A DNA stretch of 64,000 nt. Origin: JAGLOK01 sp963676355 (lineage in GTDB: Bacteria > Bacillota > Clostridia > Christensenellales > UMGS416). The DNA lies in contig OY781093.1 of the NCBI GenBank assembly GCA_963676355.1, positions 310,001 through 374,000 on the forward strand, read 5' to 3'. How positions within the stretch are numbered: position 1 is the first letter of the stretch; each line of letters starts with the position of its first letter. The position numbers and the translations under genes were made by a program. This document shows positions 39,898 to 48,527 of this stretch, one piece after another. The notes beneath the pieces are model-generated. The model searched no databases and was not told where the DNA came from. It worked only from the letters and a program-made list of their open reading frames with translations.

Positions 39898-42800
39898 ATG
39901 AAAAACGCACTTTTTGCCCCGCTATTAAGGTCGGGGCAATTTCAGCGGCTAACGGATTTTATACGAGGGGGGATTAGTCCTTGCTCGGTGTTTAACGTGC
40001 CGCAAACCAAAAAAGCTCATATTTTTTCTGCACTTGCGCTTGAAAAAAACAGACCGCTTTTTATAGTCACACCCAATCATATAATGGCATCCAAGCTTGC
40101 AAGCGACATAGAAGGCATGACGGGCATAGCCTGCCATGTTATGCCTCAGCGAAGCGTGGAGATGCACAACGTGCAGGCTGCAAGCAAAGGATCAGAGCAC
40201 GCAAGAAGCTTTGTTTTGGGAGAGATGGCTTTGAAAAAAGCACGAATAATTATCGCGCCTATTGATGCATGCCTTACTCCCCTGTGTCCCAAAACTGCGT
40301 ACTTGGAGGCTATTGTCACCATAAAAAAAGATGGTGAGGTAAGCCCCAGGGATATAGCAAAAAAACTAGCATGGTCGCTTTATCGCAGAGAAAGCCGCGT
40401 TGAGCAGATGGGGCAGTTTGCCGTTCGTGGGGACATTTTGGATATCTTTCCTGTTGGATTTCCCCACCCTGTTCGCATAGAGTTTTTCGGCGATGATGTG
40501 GAAAAGATTAAAATCTTTGATGAAAACACTCAACACTCCATATCTGAACTGGATGAAGTGACAATATACCCTGCCATCGAGATGCCGCTCACGCTTAAAA
40601 CAATGGAGCAAGGCATAGCGGGCATGAAGGAAGCGGCAAAGAAGGCTTATAAAAAAAGCAAAGCGAAAAAAACTGAGCTAGGCTATGAAAAAACAGACGA
40701 CAAGATAGTCAGAAAATACACACAGTACACAGAAAAGCTTTTGCAGTCCGGATACTTTGAAGGAATGGAAAATCATATGCGATTTTTCTATCCTGATGCT
40801 GTGACTGCTGATAAATATCTGGACAACCCAATAGTAATCTTTGATGAAGCACGCGACATTTCAACTCGCATAGAAGATGTTCATAAGGAATACGATGCGC
40901 TCTATGGCGAGATGTTTGAGCGCGGAGAGGCTTTGGACGAATTTAAAACTTTGCTTTATACGCTGGATGATATAAAGCAATCGGTCAAAAACTCTTTTGT
41001 TTTAACCGCAACAGCTTTTTCCGCAGACAATATATTTAGTTATTCGCGCACGCTCACCTTCTCCGGAAGTGATGCGATGATATACAGAGGCCAGTTTGAC
41101 ATGCTGTCGCGCGATATAAAAAACTGGCGAAGAGAAAAGTTTAAAATTGCGGTATTGGTGGGTGGCGAAGGGCGTATTGAAGGTGTTCGCGAAACGTTAG
41201 CGCAATACCAGATAACGGCGACTCCGCTTAGAAATGACCGCGAGCTTATAAACGGAGAAGTGGCACTCTTGCCGCTTTATGCATCAAAAGGTTTTACTTA
41301 TTCAGCAGAAAAATTCATAGTTCTTACTGAAAATGAGCTTTTCGGCAGGGTTAAAAGCCACAAGAAATCAAAGAGCAGAAGACGGGCTGGCGATTCCGTT
41401 TTAAATGATATTAAACCGGGCGACTATGTGGTGCACGAGGCAAACGGTATTGCAAAATTTGATGGTGTTGTGAGGCTTGAAACATTAGGCAATATGCGCG
41501 ATTATTTAAAGCTTAAGTATATGGGCGATGATGTTTTATATGTGCCGACGGAGCAGATGGATCGTGTCCAAAAATATATCGGCGCGGGAGAAACTTCGCC
41601 CAAGCTTACAAGACTGGGAGGACGGAGCTGGGAAAAAGCTAGGCAAAGGGCAAAAGGCGCAGTCGCGGACATGACCGATGAGCTTATTGAACTTTATGCA
41701 AAACGAAGTGCAATTCAAGGCTATCGCTACTCTATGGACGGCGAATGGCAAAGACAGTTTGAAGAGAGCTTTGAGCATCAGGAAACGCCGGATCAGTTAA
41801 CGTGTATAGCGGAGATAAAAGATGACATGCAAAGCGGAAAGGTCATGGACAGGCTTTTGTGCGGCGATGTGGGATATGGAAAAACAGAGGTAGCACTTCG
41901 TGCGGCGTTTAAGGCTGTGATGGACAAAAAGCAGGTGGCAATCCTTTGTCCCACTACAATTTTGTGCCATCAGCATTTTGTAACGCTAAGTGAACGCTTT
42001 AAGGATTTTCCGATTGAAAAGCGTGAACTTTCGAGGTTTGTAACAGCAGCCGAGCAGAAAAAAACAATAGAGAATCTTAAAAGCGGCAAAGTGGATGTCG
42101 TGGTGGGAACGCACAGACTTTTGTCCAAAGATGTAGATTTTAAAGACTTAGGACTTCTTATAATAGATGAAGAGCAACGCTTTGGTGTGGCGCACAAGGA
42201 GAAAATCAAACAGCTGCGTGTTGGTGTGGATGTGCTGACGATGACTGCAACACCCATACCGCGAACACTCCACATGTCCCTTTCCGGAATACGCGATATA
42301 TCAATGATAGAAACGCCTCCTGAGGAACGCTTTCCAGTGCAGACGTTTGTAACCGAATATGAAGAAGATATGATTCGAGGCGCGATAGAGCGTGAAATTT
42401 CCCGAGGCGGTCAGGTGTTTTTCGTATATAACAGAGTGCAGTCCATCGAGATGATGCAAAGAAAACTGTTGGATCTTATGCCAAACCTAAGAATCGCCAT
42501 TGGACATGGACAGATGTCGGGTACAAAACTTGAAAACGTTATGCTAGACTTTATGGCAAAAAAATACGATGTGCTTTTGGCGACAACCATAATTGAAAAT
42601 GGCATTGACATACCTAATGTAAACACGCTTATAGTGTATGATACTGATAAGTTCGGGCTTTCCCAGCTCTATCAGCTTCGAGGTCGCGTGGGCCGAAGCA
42701 ACAGGCTTTCTTATGCATATCTTACTTGGCGACCCAGCAATATACTCTCCGACACTGCGCGCCAAAGGCTTGAGGCAATAGCACAGTTTACTGAGTTTGG

Positions 42801-43404
42801 AAGTGGGCTTAAAATCGCTATGCGCGATTTGGAGATACGCGGCGCGGGTTCAATTCTCGGCGGGCAACAGCATGGTCAGATGACAGCAGTTGGTTATGGA
42901 CTATATTGCAAGATGATAGACGAGGCTGTGCGCAAGATAAAAGGAGAAGAGGTAGAAGAAACCTCGGCAGAGGTTACGCTTAATGTGCTTTTGGATGCGT
43001 ATATTCCCGATGGATATATCGAAGATTCGCAGGACAGAATGGACATGTATCGCGCGATATCTTTTATAACCACATTAAAAGACAAAACAGAGATTTTAGC
43101 GGACATGGAAGACAGATTTGGAAAAGCACCCAAAAGCGCTAAGAACCTGATGGACGTTGCCTATCTTAAATACCAGTGCTCAAAAGCGGGCATAAAGATG
43201 GTAAGCGAGCGCACAGACAAATATGTATTACGTCTTGAAGAAGGGCTAAAAATAGATATGGCGCGCTTTATAAAGCTTATTGGAAAGCATGATGCGCGTT
43301 TTTCAGGGCAGGATAACCCACAGGTGTTTTTACCCAAAACGGATGACAGCATGGATATGCTGATCGGCTTTGCAATAGGGATGATTAAGCTCAAAAATCA
43401 ATAA
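39898..43404 (+). CDS. mfd: Transcription-repair coupling factor
   Basis: 1168 residues, full length. The N-terminal UvrB-like modules lead to a RNA-polymerase-interacting domain (GDYVVHEANGIAKFDGVVRL near residue 500), then a RecG-like motor: CGDVGYGKTEVALRAAFK (Walker A), IDEEQRFGV (DEEQ), TATPIPRTLHMSLSGIRD, and QLRGRVGRSNRLSYAYL. A TRCF C-terminal domain ends it. Mfd removes stalled RNA polymerase and recruits UvrA. The start lacks a good ribosome site and probably depends on coupling to rmuC. Convergent TetR gene begins three bases after the stop. Confidence 0.97.
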   Translation: MKNALFAPLLRSGQFQRLTDFIRGGISPCSVFNVPQTKKAHIFSALALEKNRPLFIVTPNHIMASKLASDIEGMTGIACHVMPQRSVEMHNVQAASKGSEHARSFVLGEMALKKARIIIAPIDACLTPLCPKTAYLEAIVTIKKDGEVSPRDIAKKLAWSLYRRESRVEQMGQFAVRGDILDIFPVGFPHPVRIEFFGDDVEKIKIFDENTQHSISELDEVTIYPAIEMPLTLKTMEQGIAGMKEAAKKAYKKSKAKKTELGYEKTDDKIVRKYTQYTEKLLQSGYFEGMENHMRFFYPDAVTADKYLDNPIVIFDEARDISTRIEDVHKEYDALYGEMFERGEALDEFKTLLYTLDDIKQSVKNSFVLTATAFSADNIFSYSRTLTFSGSDAMIYRGQFDMLSRDIKNWRREKFKIAVLVGGEGRIEGVRETLAQYQITATPLRNDRELINGEVALLPLYASKGFTYSAEKFIVLTENELFGRVKSHKKSKSRRRAGDSVLNDIKPGDYVVHEANGIAKFDGVVRLETLGNMRDYLKLKYMGDDVLYVPTEQMDRVQKYIGAGETSPKLTRLGGRSWEKARQRAKGAVADMTDELIELYAKRSAIQGYRYSMDGEWQRQFEESFEHQETPDQLTCIAEIKDDMQSGKVMDRLLCGDVGYGKTEVALRAAFKAVMDKKQVAILCPTTILCHQHFVTLSERFKDFPIEKRELSRFVTAAEQKKTIENLKSGKVDVVVGTHRLLSKDVDFKDLGLLIIDEEQRFGVAHKEKIKQLRVGVDVLTMTATPIPRTLHMSLSGIRDISMIETPPEERFPVQTFVTEYEEDMIRGAIEREISRGGQVFFVYNRVQSIEMMQRKLLDLMPNLRIAIGHGQMSGTKLENVMLDFMAKKYDVLLATTIIENGIDIPNVNTLIVYDTDKFGLSQLYQLRGRVGRSNRLSYAYLTWRPSNILSDTARQRLEAIAQFTEFGSGLKIAMRDLEIRGAGSILGGQQHGQMTAVGYGLYCKMIDEAVRKIKGEEVEETSAEVTLNVLLDAYIPDGYIEDSQDRMDMYRAISFITTLKDKTEILADMEDRFGKAPKSAKNLMDVAYLKYQCSKAGIKMVSERTDKYVLRLEEGLKIDMARFIKLIGKHDARFSGQDNPQVFLPKTDDSMDMLIGFAIGMIKLKNQ

Positions 43405-43407
43405 GAA

Positions 43408-43953
43408 TCATAAAAATCTTTTGCAAAGCTGCCGTATAAACTCTTCTTCTGAAACATCAGGATTTTGAATTTGCGACATAACGGCAAGAAATGCCCACTT
43501 AGAAATCATGTCTATATTGTTATCTGAAAGATTTTTGTTATGGTCTCCGTGTTTTATAATATTTTTAAGAGAGTTTGTAAGTACACGCACCAGCTCGAAA
43601 TATGGGGCATTGTTGGAAAGTACATTTATGTCAGGTTTTACGACTTCTTTGCCTAATCCTTTTCGGTCCCTTATTTCCTCAAGCAGAATTTTGTAATATA
43701 CTGTAATATTTTCTTCGGGAGTTTTTCGTATATTATAGGAATCGTTCAGCCTCTTTATTGTCTTCTCCCAACTGGAGTTAAAAACATCGGTTAAAAGCTT
43801 CTGGTGGGAATCATAGTAATTATATAATGTACCTACCGCAATTTTTGCTTTTTTTGCAAGGTTTCTCATGGAGCAGGCTTCAAGACCTTCGCTTTTTATT
43901 ATCTCAAGGGCATAGGTTTGAAGCATCTCTTTTGTAATGATTTTTTTTCTCAT
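43408..43953 (-). CDS. TetR-family repressor of the MATE operon
   Basis: 181 residues. The N-terminal helix-turn-helix (IIKSEGLEACSMRNLAKKAK, then IAVGTLYNYYDSHQKLL) is typical of TetR; the remaining helices form the ligand/dimer domain, with ILLEEIRDRKGLGKEVVKPD. Only a weak CGGAA site precedes the ATG, so expression may be low or coupled. It is the second gene of an operon with the MATE pump (21-base gap), and two copies of the dyad ATGAACACTGTTCAT lie over the operon promoter, which fits feedback repression. The ligand is unknown. Confidence 0.88.
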   Translation of the reverse strand: MRKKIITKEMLQTYALEIIKSEGLEACSMRNLAKKAKIAVGTLYNYYDSHQKLLTDVFNSSWEKTIKRLNDSYNIRKTPEENITVYYKILLEEIRDRKGLGKEVVKPDINVLSNNAPYFELVRVLTNSLKNIIKHGDHNKNLSDNNIDMISKWAFLAVMSQIQNPDVSEEEFIRQLCKRFL

Positions 43954-43974
43954 AAATATTTATTTCCGAAGTTA

Positions 43975-45339
43975 TTATGCATCCGATTTTACCAACAATT
44001 GTTCTAGTTTGTTTTTGCGTACAAAGGGAACTATGAGTATAAGCGCAGCCACAAAGGTTAAGATGTCTGCAGCGAGCTGGGCAAAAAATACTCCGTCAGC
44101 GCCCATTAAATTAGGCAAAAGAAGTATTGCTGGAATAAAGAAGATGCCTTGCCTTGTTATGCTCATAAACAGAGCTTCTTTTGTTTTGCCCAATGCCTGA
44201 TAGAATACCGACACTGTGTTTGTAAAGCCTAATAATAAAAGACTCATTGCATAATATCTCATACCTCTTATACCATAGTATATAACATCTTCTGATGCTT
44301 TGAAAATGAAAAATATCTGTTTACTGAATGCTATAAACAGAAAGCATACAAGAAACATTATCACTGTAGTTACAATAGTCGTATATCTGAAGGATTCCAT
44401 AACACGCTCTTTTTCTCCTGCGCCGAGATTATATCCCGCTACTGGTTGGAAACCCTGACCGAAGCCAAAAACGATATACATTGGAAGCATGGAAACTTTG
44501 AAAACAATGCCGACTGCCGCAAGCATGGAGGCTCCGCCGAAGGCTATAGCTGCGTTGTTTAGCATGCCGATTGATATGCTCATGAGTATCTGTCTTAAAA
44601 ATGTCGGAATGCCGACTGACAAAATCTCTTTATATAGTTTTAGTTTAAGAGTTATCTGTTTTATTCTCATTCGTACAACTGTCTTGTTGCGCATGTAATT
44701 TGAAATGAGAATTGCAAATGATACTGTTTGAGAAATAGAGGTTGCAATGGCTGCGCCGGCAATCCCCCAGTCAAAAACAAAGATGAATATAGGATCTAAG
44801 ATTATATTAAGGATTGAGCCTGTTGCCATTCCTACCATAGAAAGTTTAGCACTTCCCTCTGAACGAAGAAGGTTGTTTAGCACCATATTACACACTGATG
44901 GAATAATTCCGAGGAAGATATAAAATCCGTATGTTTTGGTCATTTCCATTATGCTTGCATCGGCCCCGAACAGGCTTAACATGGGCTCTATAAAGATAAG
45001 CCCGATGAGCATAAATAGAATGCCGATAACAACTCCGCTGAACATTGAGGTAGAAACGGTTTTTTCAGCTTCAATATGGTCGCCTTTTCCCAGGAGACGG
45101 GACAGGTAGCTTCCTCCGCCTATGCCGAAGGCAAGACCGATGGAGCTTGCAATCAACATTATGGGTAAAACAACCTGAGTTGCGGCTGTGGCCTCAGTTG
45201 TAATCCATGAAACAAACATCATATCAACGAAGTTATAGATCGCCATTACGAAAAGACCTAGTATAGCAGGTGCTGAGAGTGCGTTGACCGCTTTTTTAAT
45301 CGGAGCGTTTTTCATAAGATTTATTCTTTTATCATCCAT
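43975..45339 (-). CDS. MATE-family efflux pump
   Basis: 454 residues from the ATG at 45339, after AGGATG; an upstream ATG lies within the operator region. Twelve predicted helices in two MatE halves: PAILGLFVMAIYNFVDMMFVSW and IMLIASSIGLAFGIGGGSYLSRLLGKGD in the first, PTFLRQILMSISIGMLNNAA and FGFGQGFQPVAGYNLGAGEK in the second, as in the NorM/DinF group. It exports cationic drugs or metabolites using Na+ or H+. It leads the operon with its TetR regulator. Confidence 0.9.
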   Translation of the reverse strand: MDDKRINLMKNAPIKKAVNALSAPAILGLFVMAIYNFVDMMFVSWITTEATAATQVVLPIMLIASSIGLAFGIGGGSYLSRLLGKGDHIEAEKTVSTSMFSGVVIGILFMLIGLIFIEPMLSLFGADASIMEMTKTYGFYIFLGIIPSVCNMVLNNLLRSEGSAKLSMVGMATGSILNIILDPIFIFVFDWGIAGAAIATSISQTVSFAILISNYMRNKTVVRMRIKQITLKLKLYKEILSVGIPTFLRQILMSISIGMLNNAAIAFGGASMLAAVGIVFKVSMLPMYIVFGFGQGFQPVAGYNLGAGEKERVMESFRYTTIVTTVIMFLVCFLFIAFSKQIFFIFKASEDVIYYGIRGMRYYAMSLLLLGFTNTVSVFYQALGKTKEALFMSITRQGIFFIPAILLLPNLMGADGVFFAQLAADILTFVAALILIVPFVRKNKLEQLLVKSDA

Positions 45340-45361
45340 TATTCGATACATCCTTTTATAT

Positions 45362-45418
45362 ATGAACACTGTTCATGTTGCTTGCTTTCTATTATATGAA
45401 CACTGTTCATATTGTCAA
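45362..45418 (-). promoter_or_regulatory. MATE-TetR promoter with two operators
   Basis: Leftward perfect TTGACA (45418-45413), 16 bases, perfect TATAAT (45396-45391). The dyad TATGAACACTGTTCATA (45395-45411) fills the spacer, and a second ATGAACACTGTTCAT (45362-45376) covers the early transcribed region. Binding would block RNA polymerase; centre-to-centre distance is 34 bases. Confidence 0.9.
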
Positions 45419-45553
45419 GTTATATTTTTGCAATTATTCTTTTGTTAATAAAATCTTTTTATTTTGCATTAAAATAAGTCTGGCTTTTACAAAAGTTGTA
45501 TAAGCTGTATAATACCTTTAGGAAAAACTAAATAAAAAAAGTGAGGACATAAT

Positions 45554-46243
45554 ATGAAAAAATTACTCATTTGTATATTAGTGGTTGCGATGATGTTTGC
45601 GGCATGTACTACGCAAGAGAAAGAAACAGATGCAAAAGAGATGACAGAAGAAAAAGCGGAAAGCGTATTTGAAGAAAGAACCGCTGAAAAACCGACTGAG
45701 GAGACAATAGAAGAGGTTGCTTCGCATCCTAAAACGGTTGCGATTGTTGTAGCTTTGGACGGCTATGCGCCCGGTGAACTTCACCCGGTCATAGATGCGG
45801 TTATAAGCGCAGGATATGATTTTGCGGTTATCAGCAATGAAACAGGAGAAGCTGATGGCACCACTGAAGCATCTACAGTAAGCCAAACATTTGCAGACTT
45901 TGCACCGGAGGATTTGCTCGGCATAGTAGTTATCGGCGGAAGTGAATCTCTGTGGGATAATGAACAACTTCATGCTCTCATTAGCGGAGTGCATGAGCTT
46001 GACAGGGTGACAGCGGGAATATGCTTAAACTCGGTGACGCTCGCAAAAGCGGGGGTAATTGGCGAAGGAAACAGCGCATGCTGGTTTAACTGCGATTCGG
46101 CAGATGCCGAGATGGAGGCTTTAGGCGTGACCGATTCGGGGCAGCCTGTAACTGTAAACGGAAACATCATAACCGGAAACGGACCTGATGCCGCCGAGGA
46201 ATTTGCGGCAGAAGTAGTAAAAGCGATTGATGCCTTGGGGTAA
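45554..46243 (+). CDS. Lipoprotein of the DJ-1/PfpI family
   Basis: 229 residues. Signal peptide with lipobox MFAAC (Cys18), then an acidic Glu/Thr linker (about 22-55), then a DJ-1/PfpI fold: TVAIVVALDGYAPGELHPVID opens it, IVVIGGSESLWDNEQLHALI in the middle and TAGICLNSVTLAKAG with the nucleophile-elbow Cys near 157. DJ-1 relatives act as glyoxalases, chaperones or amidases, usually inside the cell; an exported, lipid-anchored one is unusual. GAGGA precedes the ATG; TATAAT at 45508-45513 is the likely -10. A glyoxalase-fold gene starts three bases after it. Confidence 0.82.
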   Translation: MKKLLICILVVAMMFAACTTQEKETDAKEMTEEKAESVFEERTAEKPTEETIEEVASHPKTVAIVVALDGYAPGELHPVIDAVISAGYDFAVISNETGEADGTTEASTVSQTFADFAPEDLLGIVVIGGSESLWDNEQLHALISGVHELDRVTAGICLNSVTLAKAGVIGEGNSACWFNCDSADAEMEALGVTDSGQPVTVNGNIITGNGPDAAEEFAAEVVKAIDALG

Positions 46244-46246
46244 AAT

Positions 46247-46636
46247 ATGAAGATAGAACACATTGCAATATGGTCGAAAGATATTGAGCGCCTTCGGGAC
46301 TTTTATATAAAATACTTTGGCGCAAAGTCCAACGACAAATATATTAATGAGAAAAAGGGTTTTAGCTCATACTTTTTGTCTTTTGACAGCGGATGTCGGA
46401 TTGAAGTGATGCAAAAGCCTAATCTTTCTGGTGGCGCAGATGAAAGAAACTCAACCTTCGGATATGCGCATCTTGCAGTGGCTGTTGGAGAGGCTCAGGA
46501 TGTTGTGGACCTCACCCGGCGGCTTGAAAAGGATGGATATGAGATTGCCAGTCGACCAAGATATACGGGAGACGGTTATTTTGAATGTGCGGTGTATGAC
46601 CCTGATGGCAATCTGGTGGAGATAACGATAGACTAA
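46247..46636 (+). CDS. VOC-family (glyoxalase fold) protein
   Basis: 129 residues, a single vicinal-oxygen-chelate domain pair. The metal ligands can be placed: His5 in KIEHIAIW, Glu in CRIEVMQ, His in YAHLAVAV, and Glu near the end in NLVEITI. YDPDGNLVE is the usual closing motif. This sub-type includes lactoylglutathione lyases, fosfomycin-modifying and dioxygenase-like enzymes; the SMU1112c/YaeR-like group is closest by feel. It overlaps nothing but follows the DJ-1 lipoprotein by three bases, so the pair is probably co-transcribed. Both families are linked to methylglyoxal handling in other organisms. Confidence 0.85.
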   Translation: MKIEHIAIWSKDIERLRDFYIKYFGAKSNDKYINEKKGFSSYFLSFDSGCRIEVMQKPNLSGGADERNSTFGYAHLAVAVGEAQDVVDLTRRLEKDGYEIASRPRYTGDGYFECAVYDPDGNLVEITID

Positions 46637-46652
46637 AAACTGAAATAAATTT

Positions 46653-46678
46653 AACAGCCCTTTTGAGGCTGTTTTTTC
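46653..46678 (+). terminator. Terminator of the DJ-1/VOC pair
   Basis: AACAGCC / GGCTGTT with a seven-base loop, then TTTTTC. Confidence 0.85.
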
Positions 46679-46693
46679 TTTACGAAAAAACAC

Positions 46694-46737
46694 TTGACCG
46701 CAGTCAATTTTGCTGATATCATATTGACCGTAGTCAA
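46694..46737 (+). promoter_or_regulatory. Promoter with two TetR-type operators
   Basis: TTGACC (46694-46699), 17 bases, TATCAT (46717-46722). TTGACCGCAGTCAA (46694-46707) covers the -35 and TTGACCGTAGTCAA (46724-46737) lies just after the -10, 30 bases centre to centre. The TetR gene two positions downstream is the likely repressor. Confidence 0.85.
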
Positions 46738-46754
46738 GAACAAGGGATTTTGTT

Positions 46755-47249
46755 ATGAATATGATTAAAACTATAATTTCAAATGGATTTGTTTTGCTTA
46801 TCCCTATATTTATATGGAATGCAGTTGTGACAAAGAAGCTGCCTGAAAGTTTTGATGCAGACATCATGGATGCTGGAATGCCAAAGCTTATCTTGATTGC
46901 TGAAAATTTGCTTAGGATGATTGTTTTTCTTTCGCCAATACTGTTTAAAATTGATATATCAACTAAGATGGGCAGCATAGGCTTCGCTTTGTATATTGTA
47001 GGCTTATTGATTTATTTTGCATCATGGCTTGCAGTAATTCTCATTCCTGAGACAATGTGGAGTAAAAGTGTATTTGGATACGCGGCTCCAGCATATACTA
47101 CTATTGTTTGGTTTGTTGGAATATGTTTTATGATAAAAAGTTATTACTTAAATATACCTTATGCCGCATGGCATTACTTAACTGCAAGCACTTTGTTTGT
47201 GGGAGTACATACGCTGCACTCTGTGCTGGCTTTTGCAAAAATAAAATAG
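46755..47249 (+). CDS. Four-helix membrane protein in the TetR redox operon
   Basis: 164 residues with about four transmembrane helices (IISNGFVLLIPIFIWNAVV, FLSPILFKIDI, GFALYIVGLLIYFASWLAVIL, AYTTIVWFVGICFMIKSYYL, the last ending near HYLTAST). AAGGGA precedes the ATG. It is first in the operon after two TetR operators. I do not recognise the family; proteins of similar size occur next to TetR regulators in Firmicutes. A role in the membrane linked to the downstream flavoproteins is inferred from position only. Confidence 0.78.
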   Translation: MNMIKTIISNGFVLLIPIFIWNAVVTKKLPESFDADIMDAGMPKLILIAENLLRMIVFLSPILFKIDISTKMGSIGFALYIVGLLIYFASWLAVILIPETMWSKSVFGYAAPAYTTIVWFVGICFMIKSYYLNIPYAAWHYLTASTLFVGVHTLHSVLAFAKIK

Positions 47250-47258
47250 GAGGGTATC

Positions 47259-47867
47259 GTGGCACCAAAAGAAAATAAGACAAAACAGCTGTTTATAAAA
47301 ACCGCGGACAAGCTTTTTTTCCAACGTGGATACAATGATGTCAGCGTGGATGAAATATGCAAAGAGGCGGGCAAGGCAAAAGGATTGTTTTTTTACTACT
47401 TTGATAAGAAAGAAAACATTGTAAAGCTTCTGCTTGAAATGCAGGTGGAACGCATGAGCCGCACTTTGCGACGAAGACTAAAGGAAGACAAGAGCAGTGT
47501 AGACAAGATGAACATGCTGATGCAGTCTATGTTTGTAGAAGAAAAAGCTGCACCACGTGCGATGTATTATTTTAAAGATTGCATGCTTCCTGAGTGGGCG
47601 GACAGCTTTGCGCACCACTTAAAGGATGAATACATCTTCCCGCTTATATTAGAAACTGTGGCAGAGGATGTAAAACGAAATGAATTTGGTGCCTCAGATG
47701 ATTTGCAGGTGGAGATTATATATCTTGGAATAAGCAAATTTATGCACAATAATTTTGACAAAATGGCAGACAAAGACTATGCAATGAATGCGGTGAATGC
47801 AGTGACTGAAGTGTTGGAGAAGGCCTTGGGACTTAAAAGCGGAACAATTAGAATTTTGAAAGGATAA
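47259..47867 (+). CDS. TetR-family regulator of the redox operon
   Basis: 202 residues, GTG start after GGAGGG, nine bases after the membrane gene. Helix-turn-helix at residues about 10-55 (TKQLFIKTADKLFFQRGYND, VDEICKEAGKAKGLFFYYFD, then KKENIVKLLLEM). The ligand domain is alpha-helical with KFMHNNFDKMADK near the end. The promoter of its own operon carries two TTGACCG(C/T)AGTCAA dyads, the expected sites for autorepression. Ligand unknown; the flavodoxin-fold partners suggest quinones or electrophiles. Confidence 0.9.
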   Translation: MAPKENKTKQLFIKTADKLFFQRGYNDVSVDEICKEAGKAKGLFFYYFDKKENIVKLLLEMQVERMSRTLRRRLKEDKSSVDKMNMLMQSMFVEEKAAPRAMYYFKDCMLPEWADSFAHHLKDEYIFPLILETVAEDVKRNEFGASDDLQVEIIYLGISKFMHNNFDKMADKDYAMNAVNAVTEVLEKALGLKSGTIRILKG

Positions 47868-47872
47868 ATTTT

Positions 47873-47974
47873 ATGCAGATTGCTGCAAGGCAGAAATTAA
47901 GTAGAGGCATCATGTGCCTAAATTGCGCAGATGTGTGTCCAAAGAATGTGATTAACGTTGGAAGAAAGGTATAA
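47873..47974 (+). pseudogene. 33-codon ferredoxin remnant with a ribosome site
   Basis: An ATG after AAAGGA opens a 33-residue frame containing MCLNCADVCPKNVI, i.e. three of the four Cys of one [4Fe-4S] motif, ending GRKV. This looks like the C-terminal second cluster of a flavodoxin-ferredoxin (EFR1-like) protein, here stranded. The first Cys group is gone, so a complete cluster in this peptide is unlikely. It overlaps the ribosome site of the next gene, which starts one base after its stop, so it could still couple translation. A functional micro-protein is the alternative. Confidence 0.6.
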
Positions 47975-47975
47975 T

Positions 47976-48527
47976 ATGAATATTACAGTGATTAACGGAG
48001 TAAAGAGCGGTGACGAAACAAATTCAGCAGTTACCAATGCATTTTCATCTGTAGGAAAGAACCATAATGTTAGTTTATATACTATTGCCGAGATGGATAT
48101 AAGCTATTGCTGTGGTTGTTTTTCTTGCTGGGTAAAAAATCCCGGAGTATGCATATATAAAGATGATATGCCGGATGTTTTAGAAAGCATTGTAAAATCT
48201 GACTTGCTATTGGTTGTCTCCCCTATTGATGCAGGGTTTATAACATCAGAAGCGAAAAAAACGCTGGACAGGATACTACCGCTTGTTCTGCCGTTTATAA
48301 AAGAATATGGTGGTGAAAGTCACCATATACCTCGTTATGACAATCAAGCCGATTTGGGAATTTTATTGCTGGATGAGGGAGAAGGCATTGACGAGGAAGC
48401 TGCGGACATTGTATATGAATCGTTTGACAGGATGGCAAAAAACTTTCATGCAAAAAGAGTGATAAAAGCAGCCGCCAAGGCTCAAAATCTGTTGGAGGTA
48501 ATAGAAAATGAAATTAGCAGTTATTAA
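47976..48527 (+). CDS. Flavodoxin-fold NAD(P)H-dependent oxidoreductase, first copy
   Basis: 183 residues from the ATG at 47976 (AAAGG just before; a TTG six codons earlier is rejected). MNITVINGVKSGDETNSAVT begins the FMN phosphate loop, DISYCCGCFSCWVKNPGVC gives the CxxC block and KDDMPDVLESIVKSDLLLVVSPI follows, as in iron-sulfur flavoproteins and NADPH-dependent FMN reductases. The Cys block lies where related proteins bind a cluster or react with FMN. Overlaps the next gene by 20 bases. A role in quinone or electrophile reduction is likely from family and TetR control. Confidence 0.82.
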   Translation: MNITVINGVKSGDETNSAVTNAFSSVGKNHNVSLYTIAEMDISYCCGCFSCWVKNPGVCIYKDDMPDVLESIVKSDLLLVVSPIDAGFITSEAKKTLDRILPLVLPFIKEYGGESHHIPRYDNQADLGILLLDEGEGIDEEAADIVYESFDRMAKNFHAKRVIKAAAKAQNLLEVIENEISSY

